In this document: one piece after another, positions 25,617-34,238 of the stretch
Layout: the number at the start of each line of letters is the position of its first letter
How positions within the stretch are numbered: the stretch's first letter is position 1
NCBI RefSeq assembly: GCF_040050925.1
Contig: NZ_CP157390.1
Location: 2,356,001 to 2,420,000, forward strand
Direction: 5' to 3'
Origin: Leifsonia sp. NPDC080035
Lineage (GTDB): Bacteria > Actinomycetota > Actinomycetes > Actinomycetales > Microbacteriaceae
Length of the DNA stretch: 64,000 nt
Translations under genes and position numbers: made by a program
Notes under the pieces: generated by a model
The model's input: the letters and a program-made list of their open reading frames with translations, nothing else
Told to the model about the DNA's origin: nothing
Databases searched by the model: none

Positions 25617-25705
25617 CGGTCCGTGACGCGCGGAGCGGCGCTCGGCGGCACGCGGGCGTAGCGTAGCTCGGGTTCACGACCCCTCCCCGCAAAGGCGGTA
25701 CCCGC

Positions 25706-26299
25706 ATGGCACACGCACCCCAGGTCGTCGGCGTGAGCGGCAGCCCGACTGCCCCCTCGCGCACGACCGTCCTCGTCGACGCCGTCACCCGCGAGTTCGC
25801 GGAGGCGACCGGCGGCACGGCGACGACGATCGAGCTCGCGCCGCTGCTCGGGGAGCTGGGCGCCGGCCCCTACCGGAGCCACCTGAGCCCGCGCGTCGTC
25901 TCGGCCCTGGAGGCGGTGGAGGCGGCGGACATCATCGTCGTCGGATCGCCGGCCTACCGCGCGACCTACACGGGTCTGTTCAAGCTCTTCTTCGACCACA
26001 TCGGCCAGTACGCCCTTGTCGACAAGCCGATCGTCCTGACGGCCACCGGCGGCAGCGACCGCCACGCGCTGCTGGTCGAGCACCAGATGCGGCCGCTCTT
26101 CGGCTTCTTCCAGTCGCTCACGCTGCCGCTCGGCATCTACGCGAGCGAGTCCGACTTCCGGGACTACGCGATCGCCTCGGACGACCTGCGCGAGCGCATC
26201 GACACCGCGGTCTCGCGCACGCTGCCGCTCGTCCGCGCCCACATCGACCCGGAGGCGCGGTACGCCGGCGCGGACTTCGCCCGCCCCGACGCCTTCTGA
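25706..26299 (+). CDS. NADPH-dependent FMN reductase (SsuE/MsuE-like)
   Basis: The 197-residue flavodoxin-fold protein has the phosphate-binding loop VSGSPTAPSRT, GSPAYRATYTGLFKLFFD and a C-terminal RPLFGFFQ segment. It resembles the NAD(P)H:FMN reductases that feed flavin monooxygenases. Its position directly after an LLM-class enzyme supports that partnership. The ATG follows AAAGGCGG. A long hairpin follows the stop. Confidence 0.87.
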   Translation: MAHAPQVVGVSGSPTAPSRTTVLVDAVTREFAEATGGTATTIELAPLLGELGAGPYRSHLSPRVVSALEAVEAADIIVVGSPAYRATYTGLFKLFFDHIGQYALVDKPIVLTATGGSDRHALLVEHQMRPLFGFFQSLTLPLGIYASESDFRDYAIASDDLRERIDTAVSRTLPLVRAHIDPEARYAGADFARPDAF

Positions 26300-26314
26300 C
26301 GCGCATCCGGGCGG

Positions 26315-26373
26315 TCGAGGGGACGCGACACGCCGCGTGCTCGTGCGCGTGACGGCGTGTCGCGTCCCCTCGA
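26315..26373. terminator. long bidirectional hairpin between convergent genes (second copy of the shared element)
   Basis: Perfect 21-bp arms at 26315-26335 and 26353-26373 flank a 17-nt loop. The core GACGCGACACGCCGC is identical to the element at 15371. It separates the FMN reductase from the convergent GH4 gene, whose stop is 4 nt beyond it. Confidence 0.78.
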
Positions 26374-26376
26374 CGC

Positions 26377-27735
26377 CTACTTGGTCAGGACCGCCGCCAC
26401 CTCGGGGATGCGGTCGATGTAGCCGCTGACCAGAGAGCGCGCGACCGTGACGCTGTCGACGAGGGGATGCAGCGCGAACGCGGCGACCGCCTCACGCTTC
26501 GACCCGGTGAGGGCCGCAGCGATGGTGTGCCGCTCGACCGCCTTCACCTGCGACATCAGGCCGATCTGGTGCAGGTCGGGCTGCGCGGTGGTGAGCGGGT
26601 GCACCCCGTTCGCATCCACCAGCGTGGGCACCTCGACGACCGCGTCGTCGGGCAGCCCGTGGATGGTGCCGCCGTTGCGCACGTTGAGGATCATCGTGTG
26701 GCGCTCGTTGCGGCTGATCGCCGCCATCACGCCGAGGGCGACGCCCGCGTAGCCCTGGTGGGCCGGGTCGGTGTCGCGCTCCTTCACGTGGGTCGGCTCG
26801 TCCTGCGTTCCGCCCTTGGCCTCGGCCATGTACGACGCGCTCCTGCGCTCGACCGTCGTGCGCCAGAGGTCCGCGACGCCACCGCCCGCCGATGCCGCGC
26901 GCGCGTAGAAGTCGCCCTGCGAGTCGGCGAGGAAGTCGCCCCTGGTCTTGCCGGAGTCGAGGATGGCGCGCACCGCGTCCCGGTTGAAGTAGTAGTAGTA
27001 CAGGTACTCGTTCGGAACGGAGCCCAGGGTGCGGATCCAGTCCGCGCCGAACACGTGACCCTCCTCGAGCGCGCCGAGCAGGACGTCGTCCGCCATCAGT
27101 TCGGGCAGGATGTCGCGTCCGTCGTAGAGGACCCGCCGCATCCAGCCCAGGTGGTTGAGGCCGACGTAGTCCATCTGCACGCGCTCGTGGTCGAGGCCGA
27201 GCAGCCCGGCCACGCGCCGGCCGAGGCCGGAGGGGGTGTCGCAGATGCCGAGCACGCGATCGCCGAGCACCGTCTGCATCGCCTCGGTGATGATGCCGGC
27301 GGGGTTGGTGAAGTTCATCACGTAGGCGCCGGGGGCGAGTTCCTTGATCGCCTTCGCCGCCTCCACCATCACGGGGACGGTGCGGATGGCGTACGCCAGA
27401 CCGCCGGGGCCGGTCGTCTCCTGGCCCAGCACGTTCAGGTCGAGCGCAACGTGCTCGTCGCAGCGCCGGCCCTCCAGACCGCCGACGCGCAGGGCCGCGA
27501 ACACGAAGTCGCTGCCCTCCACGGCACGACGGAGGTCCGTCGTCGGGACGAGCCTCGGCGCGTCCGGGAACCCGGCGGCGAGCTCGGTGAGGATCGCCAG
27601 CATGGTGTGCAGCCGGCCCTCGTCGACGTCGTAGAGGGCCACCTCGTCCACGCGTGGGGAGCCGGTGTCGCGCAGCAGCGCCTGGTAGACGTATGGCGTG
27701 CGGAATCCGCCGCCTCCGAGGATGCAGAGCTTCAT
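26377..27735 (-). CDS. family 4 glycoside hydrolase (6-phospho-beta-glucosidase type)
   Basis: The 452-residue protein begins MKLCILGGGGFRTPYVYQAL, the NAD-binding motif of GH4. NFTNPAG, GICDTPSG and GLNHLGW are the GH4 metal and substrate motifs. These enzymes use NAD and a divalent metal to cleave phosphorylated glycosides by a redox mechanism. Its ATG overlaps the stop of the DeoR regulator (ATGA), so the two form an operon. Across the divergent promoter are a PfkB kinase and ABC importer, so the phosphorylated substrate may be made by the kinase rather than by a PTS. Confidence 0.88.
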   Translation of the reverse strand: MKLCILGGGGFRTPYVYQALLRDTGSPRVDEVALYDVDEGRLHTMLAILTELAAGFPDAPRLVPTTDLRRAVEGSDFVFAALRVGGLEGRRCDEHVALDLNVLGQETTGPGGLAYAIRTVPVMVEAAKAIKELAPGAYVMNFTNPAGIITEAMQTVLGDRVLGICDTPSGLGRRVAGLLGLDHERVQMDYVGLNHLGWMRRVLYDGRDILPELMADDVLLGALEEGHVFGADWIRTLGSVPNEYLYYYYFNRDAVRAILDSGKTRGDFLADSQGDFYARAASAGGGVADLWRTTVERRSASYMAEAKGGTQDEPTHVKERDTDPAHQGYAGVALGVMAAISRNERHTMILNVRNGGTIHGLPDDAVVEVPTLVDANGVHPLTTAQPDLHQIGLMSQVKAVERHTIAAALTGSKREAVAAFALHPLVDSVTVARSLVSGYIDRIPEVAAVLTK

Positions 27736-28508
27736 ACGACCGTGACCTCTCCGCCGGCGTTCCGGCACAGTGCGAGCGTTTCGTCCGGCGCACCGGAGGT
27801 GGTGACCAGCGCGTCGACGTCGGTGAGGGAGCAGAGCCGGAGGGCGCCGCTCCCGGGGAACTTCGCCTCCGACGCCAGCAGCACGACGCGGTCGGAGGCG
27901 GCGATCATCGACTGCTTGATAGGCGCCTCCACGGCCATGTTGTCGACGACGTGGCCGTTGGATCGCACGCCGGTGCAGGACAGGAAGACGATGTCCGCGC
28001 TGACCTGGCTGAGCGCGAGCTCCGCCAGCGAACCGACCAGCGTGCGGTAGTTGCGGCGCACGACGCCGCCCAGCAGCACGAGCCGCACCGCCTCGTCATC
28101 GCGGAGCTCGTCGAAGACGGCGAGGTTCGAGGTGATGACGGTGATGTCGCGGCCGCGCAGCAGGCGTGCGACCAGGGGAGTGGTGGTGCCGATGTCGAGG
28201 ATGATGACGCTGCCGTCGGTCACCATCGCGGCGGCCGCGGTGGCCATCCGCCACTTGAGGTCGACGTCGCGCGCGTCGTCGAACGCGCCCTCTTCCGCCG
28301 TGGCGCCGTGGTCCTCCACGGTCGCGCCGGGGGTGAGGACGGCGCCGCCGTAGGTGCGGGTGAGCTCGCCGTTGCGGTCGAGGATCTCCAGGTCGCGTCG
28401 GATCGTCGACTCGCTGACCGCGAGGGCGGCCGCGAGGTCGCGCACCGATGCGGCACCGTCGGTGCGCAGCGCGGTCATGATGCGGTTCTGCCGCTCGCGG
28501 AGGATCAT
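27732..28508 (-). CDS. DeoR/GlpR-family sugar-locus repressor
   Basis: The 258-residue protein has an N-terminal winged helix (ERQNRIMTALRTDGAASVRDLAAALAVSESTIRRD, residues ~5-40, abbreviated: RQNRIM...STIRRDLEIL) and a C-terminal sugar-phosphate sensor domain with ILDIGTTT. Family length is matched by the chosen ATG (MILRERQ). It shares an operon with the GH4 gene and faces the kinase/ABC operon. Three copies of GCAAACTNNNGCA in the intergenic region are candidate operators; the likely inducer is a sugar phosphate from the pathway. Confidence 0.9.
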   Translation of the reverse strand: MILRERQNRIMTALRTDGAASVRDLAAALAVSESTIRRDLEILDRNGELTRTYGGAVLTPGATVEDHGATAEEGAFDDARDVDLKWRMATAAAAMVTDGSVIILDIGTTTPLVARLLRGRDITVITSNLAVFDELRDDEAVRLVLLGGVVRRNYRTLVGSLAELALSQVSADIVFLSCTGVRSNGHVVDNMAVEAPIKQSMIAASDRVVLLASEAKFPGSGALRLCSLTDVDALVTTSGAPDETLALCRNAGGEVTVV

Positions 28509-28532
28509 GGCTGACACTCTACCCACAGATGA

Positions 28533-28555
28533 GCAAACTCGCGCAAACTTATGCA
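28533..28555. promoter_or_regulatory. paired candidate DeoR operators GCAAACTNNNGCA
   Basis: GCAAACTCGCGCA (28533-28545) and GCAAACTTATGCA (28543-28555) overlap by their terminal GCA, 25 bp upstream of the deoR-like start. DeoR proteins commonly bind direct repeats of this kind. Confidence 0.55.
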
Positions 28556-28667
28556 GACAACCATGTTCAAACAATCAAACTTAACAAAACTGTGTCACGC
28601 GGGTAGTGTGATCGAAACACTGAGCGCTCAGGCTTGCGGAATATCGGCGGTTTCCCCGGATACTCAC

Positions 28668-28680
28668 GCAAACTCGAGCA
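28668..28680. promoter_or_regulatory. third candidate DeoR operator
   Basis: GCAAACTCGAGCA repeats 12 of 13 bases of the site at 28533 and lies 35 bp upstream of the kinase start. The three sites span the divergent promoter region, as expected for a repressor of both operons. Confidence 0.55.
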
Positions 28681-28714
28681 TTCGGCCACGGATCCGCGAT
28701 GAAGAGGAGAGCCC

Positions 28715-29680
28715 GTGATCGTACGACCGCTGCACGAAGGAGCCGAGCTCCTGTTCGCCGGCGACATCTTCTGCGATGTCGTCTTCGCCGGTGTCGACGT
28801 CCCCGAGGTGGGCGCCGAAGTGTACGCCGATGCGTTCACCATCACCGCGGGCGGGGTGGCGAACCGCGCGGTGGCGGCGGCACGGGCCGGAGCATCCACG
28901 CTGCTGCTCTCCCGGCTGGGCGACGACCCGCTCGGCGAGCACCTGCACCGGATGCTGGATGCGGAGCCAGGACTCGGCACCCAGCTGCTGGAGCGCGTGC
29001 CCGGACACCAGAGCCCCGTCACGGTCTCGCTCACGACCCCCGAGGACCGCTCCTTCATCACCTACCAGGAGGACCTGGGCCACCAGGAGGTGCCGGAGAC
29101 GCTCGGCCCGATCGGCGCGACCAACGTCGGGATCGCGCGCGAGCTGCCGGAGTGGGTGGCGCGGCTGCGCGCGGCGGGCACGACGATCGTCGGCGGCGTG
29201 GGCTGGGACCACACCGGCGAGTGGTCGGCCGACGTGCTCGACCGGCTCGCCGAGGTCGACGTGTTCGTCCCCAACCACGTGGAGGCGATGCGCTACACCC
29301 GCACCGACGACCCGATCCTCGCCGCGAAGGCCCTCGCCGAGCGCGTCCCGCTCGCGGTCGTCACGCGCGGTCCGCGCGGCGTCGTCGCCGTGGACTCCGC
29401 CCGCGGCGAGATCGTGGAGGTGGACGCGGTGCCGGTGCCGGTCGTCGACCCGACCGGCGCGGGCGACGTCTTCGTCGCCACCTTCATGGCCTCCGCCGGA
29501 CGCGACTGGGACCTGCGTACCCGGTTGCGCTTCGCCTCGCTCAGCGCCACCATCTCGGTCACCGGCCTCGGCGGCGCCGCCAGCGCGCCCCGGCCGCGCG
29601 ACCTCACCGACTTCGTCGAACGCCACAAGCCCTCCGGGGACTGGTCGTTCCTCGACCGCACACCCGAACCGGCGCACTGA
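28715..29680 (+). CDS. PfkB-family carbohydrate kinase
   Basis: The 321-residue protein has the PfkB N-terminal glycine motif (ITAGGVANRAVAAARAG) and the C-terminal signature VVDPTGAGDVFVATF with its catalytic Asp. It phosphorylates a sugar or related compound. The GTG follows GAAGAGGAG. It heads an operon with an ABC sugar importer and faces GH4 and DeoR genes, so it may phosphorylate the imported glycoside or its released sugar. The exact substrate is not visible. Confidence 0.9.
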   Translation: MIVRPLHEGAELLFAGDIFCDVVFAGVDVPEVGAEVYADAFTITAGGVANRAVAAARAGASTLLLSRLGDDPLGEHLHRMLDAEPGLGTQLLERVPGHQSPVTVSLTTPEDRSFITYQEDLGHQEVPETLGPIGATNVGIARELPEWVARLRAAGTTIVGGVGWDHTGEWSADVLDRLAEVDVFVPNHVEAMRYTRTDDPILAAKALAERVPLAVVTRGPRGVVAVDSARGEIVEVDAVPVPVVDPTGAGDVFVATFMASAGRDWDLRTRLRFASLSATISVTGLGGAASAPRPRDLTDFVERHKPSGDWSFLDRTPEPAH

Positions 29681-29745
29681 CGCGCCACTCCGCACCGAAC
29701 CCTGCACGAATCGGACCCCATCGTCCCCGACCGAACGGACATCCC

Positions 29746-31110
29746 ATGAAGAAACGCACCAGCACCGCGACGCTGCTCGCCGGCGCCCTCACGGCGATCG
29801 CGCTCGGACTCACCGCCTGCGCCCCCGGCGGCTCCGCTCCCGCCGCGTCCCAGAGCCTCGGACCGGTGTCGAAGGACATCGGGTCGGGGAAGATCACCCT
29901 CACCGTGTGGGACCAGAACACCGACGGCGGCATCGACGACGCGCAGAAGCAGCTCAACGCCGCGTTCGAGAAGAAGTACCCGAACGTCACCATCAAGCGG
30001 GTCTCGCGGTCGTTCTCCGACCTCAAGACCACCCTCAAGCTCGCACTCTCCGGTGACAACCCGCCGGACGTGGTGCAGGCGAACCAGGGCTACCCGGACA
30101 TGGGCGCCTTCGTGAAGGCAGGCCTGCTGCGCCCGGTCGATGACTACGCCGACCTCTACAAGTGGACCGACTACTACCCCTCCAGCCTCCTGAAGCTGAA
30201 CTCGTTCTCCTCCGACGGCAAGACCTGGCAGGGCGACAAGCTGTACGGCGTCTCCCAGACGGGCGAGCTCGTCGGCCTCTACTACAACCGCGCCGTGCTG
30301 CAGAAGGCGGGCATCAGCGAGCCTCCGACCACGCTCGACGAGCTCACCGCCGACATGGCGAAGGTGAAGGCGGCGGGCGCCCTCCCGCTCAGCTACGGCG
30401 ATGTGGAGAAGAGCCCCGGCATCCACCTGTACGGCTTCGCGCTCTCGGCGCTCGCCGGCTCGCAGAAGGTCAACGACCTGGTCAAGGGCACCAGCGGCTC
30501 CTGGACCGGCGACGACGAGGTGAAAGCCGCGAGCGTCGTGCAGGGCTGGCAGAAGTCCGGATACATCACCCCTGGCGCCAACGGCGTCTCGCGGGATGCC
30601 GCGGTCGCGTCCTTCGGCAAGGGTGGCGCCGCCTTCCTCATCACCGGCACCTGGTACCTGGCGACGCTGGCGGATGCGGCCGCGTCCAAGGACATCGGGT
30701 TCACCGCCCTGAAGCCCGCCGGGTCCGACACCCCGGTCACGATGGGCGGAGAGGGCCTGGCCTGGGCGATGACCTCGAAGACCAAGAACGCCAACGCGGC
30801 GGCGGCCTACATCGACTTCATCACCGACAAGAACGCCTCCGAGGTGCTGGTGAAGACGGGCAACCTGCCGACGGTCGTCCCGAGCGACGCCACCCCGGCG
30901 ACGGGCACCGTCACCGGTGACATCACGGCGAACTACATGACGATCTCGAAGAGCAACGGCATCACGCCGTACCTCGACTACGCGACGCCGACCTTCTACG
31001 ACACCCTGACCGCCGCCGCGCAGGACCTGATCGCCGAGAAGGCGACGCCCGAGCAGTTCGGCCAGAAGCTGCAGGACGACTACGCGGCGTTCACGAAGAG
31101 CAACGGATGA
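29746..31110 (+). CDS. ABC sugar transporter, extracellular solute-binding lipoprotein
   Basis: The 454-residue protein has a lipoprotein signal ending LTAC (Cys25) and the family 1 solute-binding fold (ITLTVWDQNTDGG, then GDNPPDVVQANQGY). It would bind an oligosaccharide or sugar outside the membrane and deliver it to the two permeases downstream. The ATG is the start of the signal peptide; the gap from the kinase is 65 bp. Its stop overlaps the first permease ATG. Confidence 0.92.
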   Translation: MKKRTSTATLLAGALTAIALGLTACAPGGSAPAASQSLGPVSKDIGSGKITLTVWDQNTDGGIDDAQKQLNAAFEKKYPNVTIKRVSRSFSDLKTTLKLALSGDNPPDVVQANQGYPDMGAFVKAGLLRPVDDYADLYKWTDYYPSSLLKLNSFSSDGKTWQGDKLYGVSQTGELVGLYYNRAVLQKAGISEPPTTLDELTADMAKVKAAGALPLSYGDVEKSPGIHLYGFALSALAGSQKVNDLVKGTSGSWTGDDEVKAASVVQGWQKSGYITPGANGVSRDAAVASFGKGGAAFLITGTWYLATLADAAASKDIGFTALKPAGSDTPVTMGGEGLAWAMTSKTKNANAAAAYIDFITDKNASEVLVKTGNLPTVVPSDATPATGTVTGDITANYMTISKSNGITPYLDYATPTFYDTLTAAAQDLIAEKATPEQFGQKLQDDYAAFTKSNG

Positions 31111-32081
31111 CCGTGACCGCTCATCCGAACGAGCAGGCGGCCCCGGCCGCCACCCGGGCGGCCGGGGCCACGCGCCCCGGCCGCGCCGGTCGCGGCGGGC
31201 GCGGCGGGCGCCGCCGCAGGCGCAGCCTGAAGGCCTACCTCTACGTGCTGCCGGCCTTCGTCGTCTTCGCGATCTTCCTGGGCTGGCCGTTCATCCAGAC
31301 GATCCAGTACTCGTTCTACAACTGGGACGGGCTCTCGCCCGCGACCTGGGCCGGCTTCGCGAACTACGTGTCGGTCTTCACGGACACCGAGCTGCGCGGG
31401 GCGTTCGGGCACGCGCTGGTGCTGATGGTGTTCTACGCGGCGGTGCCGATCCTGCTCGCGCTGTTCCTCACCGCGCTGATCTCGCGGGCCAACCGGCTGC
31501 GCGGGATGAGCGTCTACCGCACCGTGCTGTTCCTCCCGCAGGTCATCGCCTCCGTCGTCGTGGCGACCATCTGGGTCTCGATCTACTCGCAGGACGGCCT
31601 GGTCAACCAGACCCTGCGGCTGCTCGGCCTCGACGCGCTCACCCGGGTGTGGCTCGGCGACTACAGCTTCGCCCTCCCCGCGATCGGCTTCGTCGGCACC
31701 TGGCTGAACATCGGCCTGTGCCTCGTGCTGTTCCTCTCCGGCGTCGGAAACATCCAGCCGGAGCTGTTCGAGGCGGCGCGCCTGGACGGAGCCGGGGCGG
31801 TGCGCGAGTTCTTCTCCATCACACTGCCTGCGCTGCGCGGTCAGATCGCGGTGGCGCTCACGCTCACGGTCGTCTCCGCACTGAAGACCTTCGACCTCGT
31901 CTACGTGACGACCGGGGGAGGCCCCGGCACCTCGACGACGGTCCCGGCGTTCGAAGCGTACAACCGCGCGTTCAACACCGGGCAGGTCGGCTCGGCGGCG
32001 GCCGTGGCGATCGCGCTGACCGTCGTCATCATGATCGTCACCGCCCTCATCAGCCGCATCCAGCCGAAGGACGTGCAATGA
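31107..32081 (+). CDS. ABC sugar transporter permease (MalF-like)
   Basis: The 324-residue protein has an Arg/Gly-rich cytoplasmic N-terminus (~25-40) and six membrane segments. The EAA loop reads EAARLDGAGAV near residue 225, the site that contacts the ATPase. It overlaps the solute-binding gene by 4 nt and the next permease by 4 nt. Confidence 0.93.
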   Translation: MTVTAHPNEQAAPAATRAAGATRPGRAGRGGRGGRRRRRSLKAYLYVLPAFVVFAIFLGWPFIQTIQYSFYNWDGLSPATWAGFANYVSVFTDTELRGAFGHALVLMVFYAAVPILLALFLTALISRANRLRGMSVYRTVLFLPQVIASVVVATIWVSIYSQDGLVNQTLRLLGLDALTRVWLGDYSFALPAIGFVGTWLNIGLCLVLFLSGVGNIQPELFEAARLDGAGAVREFFSITLPALRGQIAVALTLTVVSALKTFDLVYVTTGGGPGTSTTVPAFEAYNRAFNTGQVGSAAAVAIALTVVIMIVTALISRIQPKDVQ

Positions 32082-32902
32082 GACTGACCAGACGCGAGAA
32101 GATCGTCGACTACGTCGTCCTCACCGTGTTCGCGCTCTTCGCCATCGTTCCCCTGATCGGCGTGCTGTTCTCGGCGGTGACGCCGCCGTCGGAGAACGAG
32201 GGCGGCCTCGCGCTTCCGACGAAGATCGACCTCGGCAACTTCACCGCCGCGTGGTCCGAGGGCCACTTCGGCACCTACATGTTCTCGAGCGTCGTGGTGA
32301 CGCTCGGCGTCGTCGTGCTCACCACCCTCCTCGCGGTTCTCGCCGGCTTCGCGTTCGCCCGGCTCGACTTCCCCGGCTCCGGGATCATCTTCTTCGTCAT
32401 GCTGGCCGGCCTGATGCTGCCCGCCGAGGCGTTCATCATCCCGCTGTACTTCAATCTCCGGAGCGTCGGGCTCACCGACACGTACCAGAGCCTGATCCTT
32501 CCGCAGACGGCCCAGTCGCTGGCCTTCGCGATCTTCTGGATGCGCAACCAATTCCGCTCCTTCCCCGGCGAGATCATCGAGGCGGCCCGCATCGACGGCG
32601 CCCGCGACATCCGGGTGCTCTGGCAGGTGATCGTGCCGCCGTCGCTCGCGCCGATCATGACGATGTGCGTGCTCGTCGCGATGTGGACGTGGAACGAGTT
32701 CCTGATGCCCCTCGTGCTCATCACGAGCGAGGAGCGCCGGACGGCCCCGCTCGGGCTCGCGTTCTTCAAGGGCGAGCACCTCACCGACTACTCGCTGCTG
32801 AGCGCCGCAGGCATCATCGTGGCCATCCCGATCGTCGTGCTCTACTTCGTGCTGCAGAAGCGCTTCATCTCGGGGATGCTCGGGGGGATCTCGGCGAAGT
32901 AG
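32078..32902 (+). CDS. ABC sugar transporter permease (MalG-like)
   Basis: The 274-residue protein has six membrane segments and the EAA loop EAARIDGARDI. It pairs with the MalF-like permease. No ATPase gene follows, so the importer must borrow a shared ATPase encoded elsewhere (MsiK-like), which is common in actinobacteria. The operon ends here. Confidence 0.93.
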   Translation: MRLTRREKIVDYVVLTVFALFAIVPLIGVLFSAVTPPSENEGGLALPTKIDLGNFTAAWSEGHFGTYMFSSVVVTLGVVVLTTLLAVLAGFAFARLDFPGSGIIFFVMLAGLMLPAEAFIIPLYFNLRSVGLTDTYQSLILPQTAQSLAFAIFWMRNQFRSFPGEIIEAARIDGARDIRVLWQVIVPPSLAPIMTMCVLVAMWTWNEFLMPLVLITSEERRTAPLGLAFFKGEHLTDYSLLSAAGIIVAIPIVVLYFVLQKRFISGMLGGISAK

Positions 32903-33012
32903 GGGAGGGGCGCGGAGTGGGGGCAGCTTCCCGGAGCACCTCGCGTTGCGTCGGGGTGCGCCCTGCGCGCTCCCCCAGACGCCGCTGCTCGCTGCGCTCG
33001 CGGCGGCGCCCG

Positions 33013-33035
33013 GGGCCCCTCGCGAGCAGGGGCCC
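33013..33035 (+). terminator. GC-rich hairpin downstream of the ABC operon
   Basis: GGGCCCCT and AGGGGCCC pair around CGCGAGC, 110 bp after the permease stop. It lacks a U tract. The rest of 32903-33050 holds GC-rich sequence without an ORF that I would support. Confidence 0.4.
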
Positions 33036-33050
33036 AATAGTCGCCAGCGA

Positions 33051-33119
33051 GCCGATTCACGACAGACGAAAGGCCCGGCTCGCTGAGCGAGCCGGGCCTT
33101 TCGTCTGTCGTGAATCGGC
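33051..33119. terminator. 69-nt perfect hairpin, bidirectional terminator
   Basis: Arms of 34 bp (33051-33084 and 33086-33119) are fully complementary around a single central G. The inner part pairs CGAAAGGCCCGGCTCGC with its complement, so a T-rich run occurs in both directions. It abuts the 3' end of tRNA-Pro on the minus strand and also closes the ABC operon. Confidence 0.85.
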
Positions 33120-33120
33120 G

Positions 33121-33194
<74 letters not shown>

Positions 33195-33254
33195 GTTGGC
33201 CCGAAGGCCTCCATAAGAATACACGAGCTTCGGGGGTGCTCGTGACCACCCGGG

Positions 33255-34238
33255 TCACTCGGACGCGGTCAGCGTGACGAGGGTCGCCTCCGGGCGGCAG
33301 GCGAAACGCACCGGCGCGTAGATGGACGTGCCGAGTCCAGCGGAGACGTTCAGGTAGGCGGACCGGAACGCGTGGCGCCAGATGCTGAGCCCCTTCACCT
33401 GCGACCGCGGGATGTCGCAGTTCGTCACCAGCGCGCCGAAACCGGGCACGCAGACCTGACCGCCGTGGGTGTGGCCGGCGAAGATCATCTCGGCGCCATA
33501 CGTGACGAACGCGTCCAGCACGCGGCGATAAGGAGCGTGCACGACGCCGATGGTCACGGTGGGGCGCTCGGGACGTGGCGTGTCGTCCAGCCAGGTCGCG
33601 TCGTCCGCGTACGGGTCGTTCTCGCGCAGCTCGTCCAGTGCGCCCGGGATCGCCTCGACGCGGTCGTAGCGGATGTGCGGGTCGTTGACGCCGAAGAGCT
33701 CGAGGTGGGTGCCGCGGATGTCGAGCGCCCCCGCCGCGTTGTTCAGGTCCAGCCAGCCGAGGTCGCGCAGGTACGCGGTCAGCGCGGCATCGTCCAGTCG
33801 CGGGGCCGAAGAGGAGCTCCTCTTCGACGGACCGACGAAGTACTTGAGCGGGTTCTTCAGCTGAGGCCCGAAGTAGTCGTTCGACCCGTGGACGAACACG
33901 CCGGGGACGCCGCGGAACGCATCCAGGGCCGCCCGGATCCCCTCGATGCCGTTCTCGTGGCTGAGGTTGTCGCCGGTGTCGACGACGAGATCCGGCTGCA
34001 GCCGCGCCAACGACCGCACCCACGCCTGCTTGTCGCTCTGCCACGGCGCCATGTGCAGGTCCGACAGATGCAGCACGCGGATGGGCTGCGACCCTGCCGG
34101 GAGGACGGGGACGGAGACCTCGCGCAGCGTGAAGGCGCGCCGCTCGATGAGCGACCCGTACGCGAAGGCGGCCGCGCCCGCCCCGGCGAGCGTCGCCAGG
34201 GCGACGCCCACCGGGCGGAGGCCGGACCCGCGCGTCAC
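33255..34238 (-). CDS. metallophosphoesterase
   Basis: The 327-residue protein has one N-terminal membrane segment (~8-27) and a calcineurin-type phosphoesterase domain with LHLSDLHM, DTGDN, HGSNDYF (in place of GNHD) and GHTHGGQ, which bind two metals. GSND for GNHD is what I recall of the actinobacterial branch. Its GTG overlaps the stop of the penicillin-binding protein, as in Mtb where Rv3683 follows ponA2. The substrate is unknown; a cell-envelope role is inferred from that conserved pairing. Confidence 0.9.
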   Translation of the reverse strand: MTRGSGLRPVGVALATLAGAGAAAFAYGSLIERRAFTLREVSVPVLPAGSQPIRVLHLSDLHMAPWQSDKQAWVRSLARLQPDLVVDTGDNLSHENGIEGIRAALDAFRGVPGVFVHGSNDYFGPQLKNPLKYFVGPSKRSSSSAPRLDDAALTAYLRDLGWLDLNNAAGALDIRGTHLELFGVNDPHIRYDRVEAIPGALDELRENDPYADDATWLDDTPRPERPTVTIGVVHAPYRRVLDAFVTYGAEMIFAGHTHGGQVCVPGFGALVTNCDIPRSQVKGLSIWRHAFRSAYLNVSAGLGTSIYAPVRFACRPEATLVTLTASE

